64,000 nucleotides of DNA from Linyphia triangularis. Taxonomy: Eukaryota > Arthropoda > Arachnida > Araneae > Linyphiidae. The notes under the pieces are model-generated. The model was not told the DNA's origin, did no database searches, and saw only the letters and a list, made by a program, of their open reading frames with translations. Shown in pieces: positions 57,884 through 64,000 of the stretch. A program made the position numbers and the translations under genes. Each line of letters opens with the position of its first letter. Positions within the stretch are counted from its first letter, which is position 1. The stretch lies in NCBI GenBank assembly GCA_963978545.1, contig OZ021727.1, forward strand, positions 55,502,487 through 55,566,486, given 5' to 3'.

Positions 57884-59185
57884 CTCTGTCACATGTTGAA
57901 ATTAGCCAGAAATACTTTAGCAGAAATGGGTTTTATAATGTCCAATGTATGCGTTGTAAAATTAGATTATATTACAAAACTAAATGATTTGCATAGAAAA
58001 GAACAACTTAAATTTGCTAATTCGCTTTTTGGGGTTCACATAATGTACAAAAATAAGATACGATTAGCTGCACAAACCTTAAGTGGTAGTGTAGCTGATG
58101 CAATCGAGCATTTGTCGAAAAGCGATCCCAATTTTAATGGGTGCAAACCCACTGTTCATTTCATAAGAGTAATTAACAGACTCATTGATTGTTTAAACAG
58201 TCGCAACCCGTTTAGCTCAGGTTTTAAACAACCTTTAAGGCTTGCAAATAAGTCAAGCTGGGAAACTTTTTTTAAACGAATCCTTGAGCTATATTTCTTC
58301 ATTAAAAATAGCGATTACTTCTGTCTTCAAACATCCCCATAAAACCTTTGCACTTGGTTATGTAATATGCTTAAACAACATTCAAAAGCTGGCCATGCAT
58401 TTGATGATAGAAATTGAGAACCCTAGTAAATATTTCCTAACGTACAAGATATCTCAAAATCGTGTGGAATTGCTATTTTCATGTATAAGATCAAGAGGAG
58501 GATGCAATAACAACCTTAACGTAAACCAATTTAAATATGCCCTTAGAAAACTTCTGTTTAGAAACACTGTGTCCCCAAGTTCCACTGCAAATTGTTTGAA
58601 CTTGGGTTACAGTTCACAATGTTCAATATTTGAATTTCGTTCCAGTAAGCGTACTTTAATTGATGGTGCTGAAGACAGTAGTGAATTAGATACTAACATT
58701 CATGAGTTATCACTTCTAATAGAGTCCAACACTTTGTCAGATGTTGCTGACAATATTCTTTATTATATTTCAGGTTATGTAGTGAAACAGCTTAGCACAA
58801 ACCTAATTTGCAAAGAATGTATAAGTTTGTTAACAACAAAAGCAAAATTAAAAATTGGTCATTGCAATAGCCATACTTATGGTATGCAATACCATCAAAA
58901 TGCCAAATCGTTTACATGCAATGTAACTAAAGGTGGATTAAAATTTGCTTCCGATGGAGTATTGTTTGTAGTACAATAGAAAAATTATTTCGTGATTATG
59001 TGTCAAATTTAAAAAAAATTAAAAACATTTAGATTACATTGTTTATTCTGTTTTGAGTATTTGTCACAGGGTAACATTGTCGAAAAATTAAATACTTTGT
59101 GTTTTATGCATTCAACTGAAGGTCAATTTGTTGTGGAGAGTCTCCACCAAACGCAATTAATAAAACTAATTTGCCAGAACTTATG
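57884..59185 (+). pseudogene. P-element/THAP9-like transposase, C-terminal half
   Basis: Coding begins abruptly at CHMLKLARNTLAEMG (family: CHMLKLxRNxL) and continues with the P-type insertion domain (YITKLNDLHRKEQLKFAN, RLAAQTLSGSVADAIEHL). A one-base shift at a T run near 58265 moves it to the next frame, which carries ESLSYISSLKI, QNRVELLFSCIRSRGGCNNN (family: QDxLExFFSxIRSRGGxNNNP) and ILYYISGYVV. A second shift near 58970 puts the remaining tail (EKLFRDYV, then a FMHS block) in another frame up to about 59185. In active relatives the protein cuts and rejoins transposon DNA. Here the DDE core is deleted and two frameshifts are present. The open stretches begin only with TTG, so no real start lies within. 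Confidence 0.85.
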
Positions 59186-60156
59186 ACAACATTAGATTTT
59201 TTTCGAATGCCAAGAGAGTAACAATTGATCATCAAAGAAACAAAACTACCATCATTCATAAATTGAATAAGTTGGTAATTTTTAACAATGTTTAGATCTG
59301 GATTAACTACAAAAAAAAAAATTCTTGGGAAAAACTCACCGACTACTTTTTAAATTTTTTCTCCATTTAAATTTTTTTATTAAATTATGTAATTTATTTG
59401 ATTTTTAACTTGAAATCCTCAAAAACAATTTTCTGTAATATTATTATGAACAATGCCTGAACTTATTTAGTTTTGGTAAAGTGTTCTACATTTTTCTCAT
59501 TTCAGAATTATAGGACCAAATAAAATATGTGTTTGACTTGCAATAAACAAGTTTCAAAACTTATATATTTAAAATCATAAGTTATATAATAATATTGAGT
59601 ATAAGAAATTAGTATAATAGTTTGCCTTTGAAACTTAAATTGTTCTTTGAATTGGTGTATTGAATGTATGAATTTGTATTTTGCAATCTTATTATTACAT
59701 ATTTTCAACTGGTTTACTGTATTTCTTCAATTATTTTTAATTTCTACTTCTAAAATAAATCTAGTTTAAAAGTCTACTTTCATTTGTTTACTGTATTCTC
59801 ATAACTTGTACATAATAATTTATTTTTAAAACATTTAAATCATGTAATTTAAAATTTAAAGAATTAAATTCGGATCAATAAAGATGAAACAGTTTACAGA
59901 TATCGACAGTAACTAATCTCAAATGTTTGTTCTAAATATACAAATCCTATACTTAGAATTATTTTTATCAGTTATATTTATTGGTTAAACTATTTTCTTC
60001 AAATATATTTTATTCTTAATTTATTTTTTGCTTACCAAATATCAAAAGTTACGCGAATATACCATAAAGATCGAATAAAATCCACATCGGCAATACAAAT
60101 TCCTCCATCCAAACATCTCTCTTCCGCATTGGCAACGGCTCGTTTCTCCAACGTTA
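59186..60156. other. AT-rich 3' region of the P-like element
   Basis: No coding content is recognised between the transposase relic and the right terminal repeat. Short GC-richer sequence (ttggcaacggctcg) lies just inside the right repeat. Confidence 0.45.
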
Positions 60157-60197
60157 AGCAGTCTATCCAGTTGTTTATCTATATCGATGGTTTCGTC

Positions 60198-60380
60198 ATC
60201 ATTCCCGGCTGCATATTACCATTCCCTACTCACTGTTGGGTCACAAAGGGGAAAGGAGCACTTTCATTGGTCGCTTAGCTGGTATGTCGGCAATGATGTC
60301 ACGCAAGTCACTGCCCTCTCTCTCTCTCCCTTTCGTGTTCAACTTCGTTCGCTTTTGTTTCATTTCACGCTGACTAAAAA
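60198..60380 (+). promoter_or_regulatory. Promoter-like GC-rich region beside the P-like insertion
   Basis: Contains an inverted CCAAT box (attggtc, about 60267), a CRE-like tgatgtcacg (about 60293) and a CT tract (ctctctctctctccc, about 60313) within DNA clearly GC-richer than its surroundings. P elements are known to favour promoter regions. No gene was identified downstream on either strand. Confidence 0.35.
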
Positions 60381-60945
60381 TTACTATTCATCAAGTGCTA
60401 ATATTATTAGCACTTTATAATAATAATTTTTAATATGAATTTTTAATTGATATTATTATAATATCAAACTGCTACTTTGGGGTGCTTTTATTCGACATAA
60501 AAAGTATATATTTTAATAATTACATTGGGAAATATACCATTGTCCGACAAAAGTAACGAATTTAAGAGACATATGCGCATCTATAAGAAGGCAATATAAA
60601 TGAAGCCATCAGAAATAGCAGCATGTTATCAGTCTAGATATTGTTATACAAGGATATAATGCTTGCGCAAAGATATGATTGCGAAAAGTTTCTATATGAC
60701 TGCTTTATTAATTTTTCTACAAATGACTATCAGTTACCTAATTTGTACAAAAACCAATATAAGTAATCGAATACACACAAAAATTACATTTAATAGGATT
60801 TTATTAAAAATATTAATAGATGAAAATACATTCAATATAAAGCAAATGCATAATATACAATTAACAAAACTTCTCAAAATAAATTATACTTAATCGATTT
60901 TTATTAAAAGTATTAATGAATTACAATCTTCAACCATGGTATGCT
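60381..60945. other. AT-rich intergenic DNA
   Basis: No feature is recognised. Confidence 0.35.
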
Positions 60946-61495
60946 TTAACCCTTTAAATCCCATGGAGTCAGCGTTGTGGGTTTCACAAAACCCCGATGA
61001 CTTTCCATTCATAAAAACTGGAAATGAACTCGCCCAACTCGTTCTCCTGTCTGCCACTCCTGGGATTGCTGTGGGGGGTCACTGTCGACCATTAAAAGAT
61101 CATTACTATATGTATACAGCCTGCAATAGGGGTGTGCGTTGGGTCATCTGCTTGATATGTCAGAGAATTTAGTTGGCGTCTTATCAATGAAACAAACGCC
61201 ACCGCTAAGTACATGACAAGATTCGCATAAAAGAAAAGTCCCTGACTATCTTACTCCATGTCCAAAGGGTGGGGCAGTTTGACATTGAGTACTTTAAATC
61301 CATGTCTCCCCTCTACATGCCCCACAATAGCCTATTGTTGAGGACCGTCACGCTTTAAACAACTAAGGCAGGGCAGTTCCCCTCACTTGAAAATATACGT
61401 TTACCCCTGGTTTACCCCTGCAACCGCCCGAAAGGCGGTTAGCTGGGAAATTCTCTACAAGGCGGTATAGGGCGGGTTGGGATTTAAAGTGTTAA
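60946..61495. mobile_element. piggyBac-type MITE, 550 bp
   Basis: TTAA at both ends (60946-60949 and 61492-61495), with inverted termini ccctttaaatccca on the left and the complement of cactttaaatccca on the right. The interior is GC-richer and has a hairpin (aaccgcccgaaaggcggtt, about 61421-61439). It encodes nothing recognisable. The TTAA target and terminal repeats indicate mobilisation by a piggyBac transposase. Confidence 0.8.
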
Positions 61496-61925
61496 AGATG
61501 CCATTAAATATAATTTAATATTGTAATTTATTTTTATCTTATTTTATTTATTAATTAATAGCGATTATACAAGTTAGAAAAAGGTGGCAACACCTAAAGC
61601 CATCGAGAAGTTTCGAGATATTTCTTTTCCGATGAATTGGCTGGAAATTTCGAGAATGTCTCACGCGTTTGTATATAAAAGACTGGAGAACGGGAAAGTT
61701 TTCAGATTGACTTTGGACTTCGAGGTGAGCTGATCGCTTTGTTTACTGGAGTGAGCTTGTATAATCGCTGTATTCGAAGTTGTTTTTGCTAAAGCTTGTG
61801 TTGAAGCTTGTGAGCGATTACACTGTTGCCTGTGGATAAATTTTGTGAGTTTTCTGAAGAGAGAATAAATATTTTTATACTGTAAAAACTGTGCCATCAT
61901 TGCCTCAGCGGAAAAATTCATAACA
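61496..61925 (+). repeat. 5' LTR of a Ty3/gypsy element (left edge uncertain)
   Basis: It ends ...cataaca at 61925, one base before a primer-binding-site-like tggtgtcagaagtggg. It contains a TATA box (gtatataaaag, about 61670) and AATAAA (about 61865). The left edge is not resolved: TGTTAAAG at 61490 overlaps the end of the piggyBac MITE, and TGTAATTT at about 61525 is an alternative. The second LTR lies outside the window. Confidence 0.7.
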
Positions 61926-61977
61926 GTGGTGTCAGAAGTGGGATTTAGTCATCTTGAATGCCGACAACTATAGAGGA

Positions 61978-63301
61978 ATGATGGAAGACCAAATGAAGCA
62001 GTTGATGGAAATGATTGTTGGAATGAAGTCCCAACAGGAAACCACCGCCGCCGAAATGAAAGCCAGTCAACAAGCTACCGCTGCTGAAATAAAAGCCGGA
62101 CAAGTATTAACCGCGGCTACAATAGCCGACGGTCAAGCCCGCCAAGAAAAGACAAAATGCCGAACTCGCCGCTGCAATTGCCGCCAGTCAAGAAGCGACA
62201 TCATCGGATATTAAAGCTTTAGCATCCAAGCAAGAATCATCTTCTGCGTCCCCTTGATAGATTTATGGAGCGCACAGAGAGTGTTCTTCAATCAATGAAG
62301 GCGGATATTTTGGATGTCAGAGAAGATCTTAAGACAGTGAGAAATGAAGTTGAAGAAAAAGTTTCCACCGTGCAAGAAAGAGTTTCCACCGTGCAAGAAA
62401 AAGTTTCCACCATGCAAGAAAAAGTTTCCACCTTAAAGGAAGAGCAAGACAAATTCATTGACGTTGTAGAAGAAAGGCTGCGAAAAATGGAAACGCGTGA
62501 AGCTCTGGCCATAGCGTCACCTAATTGGGATAACGCTTCCATCCCCTTTATGGCGCCGCGCTCTAACATCAAAGTGGCCCCTTTTGATGGGAAGTCGTCT
62601 TGGCGCGTTTATCAAACGCAATTTGAAATGATTGCTTCTGCGAATGGTTGGGACGATACTTCGAAAGCATTCCATCTCGCAGCATCTCTTCGAGGTGAAG
62701 CTGCTGACATTTTACAGACACTACCTGAAGAGAAGCGAGGAGAATTCGTGGCGCTGGCAAGTGCGTTGGAGTTAAGGTTTGGGGAGCAGCATCTAAAGGA
62801 TTACAACAGACTGCAATTGAAAGTGAGACAGCAGAAGGCCAATGAAACTCTTCAAGAATTGGCATCGGATATAGAAAGACTGTCGCTCCTCGCTTTCCCA
62901 GACTGTCCCTCGGACGTACGAGATAACCTGTCTCTTCAGTATTTCATGGATGCCATCAAAGATCCCGACATACAGCAAGCTACCAGGATGTCAGACAGCA
63001 AGGATCTGAAGTCCACCCTCGTCTATGCCATGAGAGTAGAAGCCGCACAGCAAGCTTCTAGAAAAGACCGGAGTTTGTACGTGGAACATTGGCAGACGAT
63101 TCCTCTGAACTTTTCACGAAGAAGTTTCAAGAACTGGAAAACAAGATGGAGCGAATTATGAGAAATATTCCTGGCTCAAGGGATCGAAAAACTAGAGTGG
63201 TTTGTTGGCTCTGCAACCGGGAAGGACATTTCAGACGTGATTGCCCTGAATTGGACAGGAGAGGGGACAGACCCTCGTCCGAACCTCAGCAGTTAAACTA
63301 A
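61978..63301 (+). pseudogene. Ty3/gypsy Gag, frameshifted
   Basis: The first ATG after the primer site is 61978 (MMEDQMKQLMEMIVGM). An Ala/Gln-rich repetitive coiled region follows. The frame is lost near 62155 and regained at about 62250. The frame 62265-63161 then carries four tandem 10-11-residue repeats (EKVSTVQERVSTVQEKVSTM) and the capsid-like domain (IKVAPFDGKSSWRVYQTQFE, ALELRFGEQHLKDYNRLQL). It shifts again near 63090 into the frame that ends with a CCHC knuckle (CWLCNREGHFRRDCPE) and stops at 63301. Three frame changes mean no intact Gag can be made. Confidence 0.85.
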
Positions 63302-64000
63302 AGAGCGGCTATCTCGCGAGGCGGAGGTCGCCGTGTAGAGCAGGTGGTGCCCCACTCAGCCTCTATCACATCTCATTCCTTCAAGGAGGAAACCATGGTT
63401 TATTCGTGGAGGGCAAGATCAATGGAACTCCCTGTCGTCTAATAGTTGACTAAGGGGCAAATGTAACCATCTTACGGACGGATGTAGCCCGGCGCCTGGA
63501 CAGCCAACCTCTTTACACGGCGCCTTCAGTTTCACTACAAACTGTGACTGGTGACAAAATTTCTGTGCATGGGAAATTAAATGTCAACATCTCTTTTGGA
63601 TTTCACACCTACACTCACACCGTTTACGTCGCTGAAATTATTGACCCATGTATTCTTGGATTGGACTTTTTAAAGAAAAATGGAATTACTTTGAATTTCG
63701 AGAAAGGTGAGCTTCAAACAGGGAAAGAAGAAGTTCCATTGTTCGGTTTGGACTCGGAAGAGCCGTGTGCATATCGAATAGTAGCTCTTGAAGACATCAC
63801 CATCCCCTCCATGACAGATTTGGTCGTAAAAGGGTCAACAGAGCTCCCGAAGGCCTTCCGATTCGGAGTAACGGACTTCCCATCATCGAATAGCGTCCCG
63901 AAAGGAGTGCTTGTAGGAGCGACGCTTGTGGATCTCTCTCAAGAGGTGGTGCATGTGAGAATGGCCAACATCGGTGATTCTAAGAGCGTTATCAAGAAAG
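63300..64000 (+). pseudogene. Ty3/gypsy protease-pol start, stop codon in the active site
   Basis: A frame open from before 63300 reads GLFVEGKINGTPCRLIVD, then TAA (63451-63453) exactly where the second residue of the D(T/S)G motif belongs, then GANVTILRTDVARRL. It continues open to the window end through a second protease motif (CILGLDFLKKNGI). Apart from this one stop the frame is intact for about 700 bp. No reverse transcriptase motif is reached. Confidence 0.8.

Larger units (their letters stand above)
57329..60189 (+). mobile_element. P-like element with 33-bp terminal inverted repeats
   Basis: The perfect inverted repeat 57329-57361 versus 60157-60189 begins catcgatatagataaacaac. It is flanked by 8-bp sequences gttgcgtc (57321-57328) and gtttcgtc (60190-60197), matching at seven of eight positions. 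Terminal repeats of about 31-33 bp and 8-bp target duplications are hallmarks of the P superfamily. Inside are a THAP first exon and the C-terminal half of a THAP9/P-type transposase. The DDE catalytic core between them is missing. It is a different family from the CATAGA elements at 40-54 kb. Confidence 0.88.
61926..64000 (+). mobile_element. Ty3/gypsy element, internal region, truncated by the window end
   Basis: Primer site, gag and protease follow the 5' LTR in order on the plus strand. Reverse transcriptase would begin beyond 64000. Multiple frame breaks make this copy inactive. Confidence 0.85.

Noticed and set aside
61440..61495. TGTTAAAG at 61490 as definite LTR start
   Set aside because: It overlaps the precise TTAA-bounded end of the piggyBac MITE, so the LTR edge is left open.
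1..64000. CRISPR arrays, riboswitches or bacterial operons
   Set aside because: No direct-repeat/spacer pattern; repeats are tandem or dispersed transposons and the gene content is metazoan.

Overview
The window reads as a piece of an arthropod nuclear genome. It is very AT-rich and intron-style (no bacterial operons), and almost every recognisable gene belongs to a metazoan transposable element: CR1, BEL/Pao, Ty3/gypsy, piggyBac, hAT, Tc1/mariner, Mutator and P/THAP. A chelicerate such as a spider is plausible from the mix of families, but the sequence does not settle the lineage. Only a few loci look like non-transposon genes: an intronless 639-residue ankyrin-repeat protein (38119-40038, minus) and a small RING-H2 protein (12919-13233, minus).

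Layout. 1-9.7 kb is mostly AT-rich filler with a CR1 LINE 3' fragment (about 665-1400), short tandem duplications and a tRNA-derived SINE (9751-9925). 10.9-17.7 kb is an unusual island of small broken genes: a 54-bp tandem repeat, a small ORF split by a perfect hairpin, a tandem pair of RING-H2 genes, an unrecognised 185-codon gene with an in-frame TGA, a frameshifted dUTPase in divergent orientation across a large AT cruciform, and a multi-frame relic next to a hairpin with 68-bp arms. This set of functions resembles relics of a large DNA virus, but no hallmark viral gene is visible. 18.4-18.7 kb holds a Mutator-type transposase tail.

19.3-33.2 kb is a tandem segmental duplication (unit A 19288-23085 plus 29095-29456; unit B 29588-33237). 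Each unit carries a hAT-transposase C-terminal relic and a hAT-like MITE. Unit A is split by a 6.0-kb BEL/Pao retrotransposon with two 248-bp LTRs and a gag-pol frame carrying two in-frame stops. 33.2-38.1 kb is AT-rich with local repeats.

40.3-54.0 kb is a three-copy head-to-tail array of a roughly 2.0-kb P-like element. Each copy has a THAP-type first exon and terminal inverted repeats beginning CATAGA. Target-site duplications allow the insertion order to be read. Copy 3 was later split by a CsRn1-type Ty3/gypsy element (44781-50878, TSD AATT), itself invaded by a piggyBac element (47611-48874, TTAA), and separately by a 1.5-kb hAT-type element (51039-52540, TSD CAATGATG).

54.9-57.2 kb holds an LTR fragment, a coiled-coil coding relic and inverted Tc1/mariner fragments. 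A second, different P-like element (57329-60189) has 33-bp terminal repeats, an 8-bp target duplication matching at 7 of 8 positions, a THAP first exon and a THAP9/P-type transposase C-terminal half; it sits in GC-rich promoter-like DNA. A piggyBac-type MITE (60946-61495) abuts the 5' LTR and gag-protease part of another Ty3/gypsy element that runs off the end of the window.
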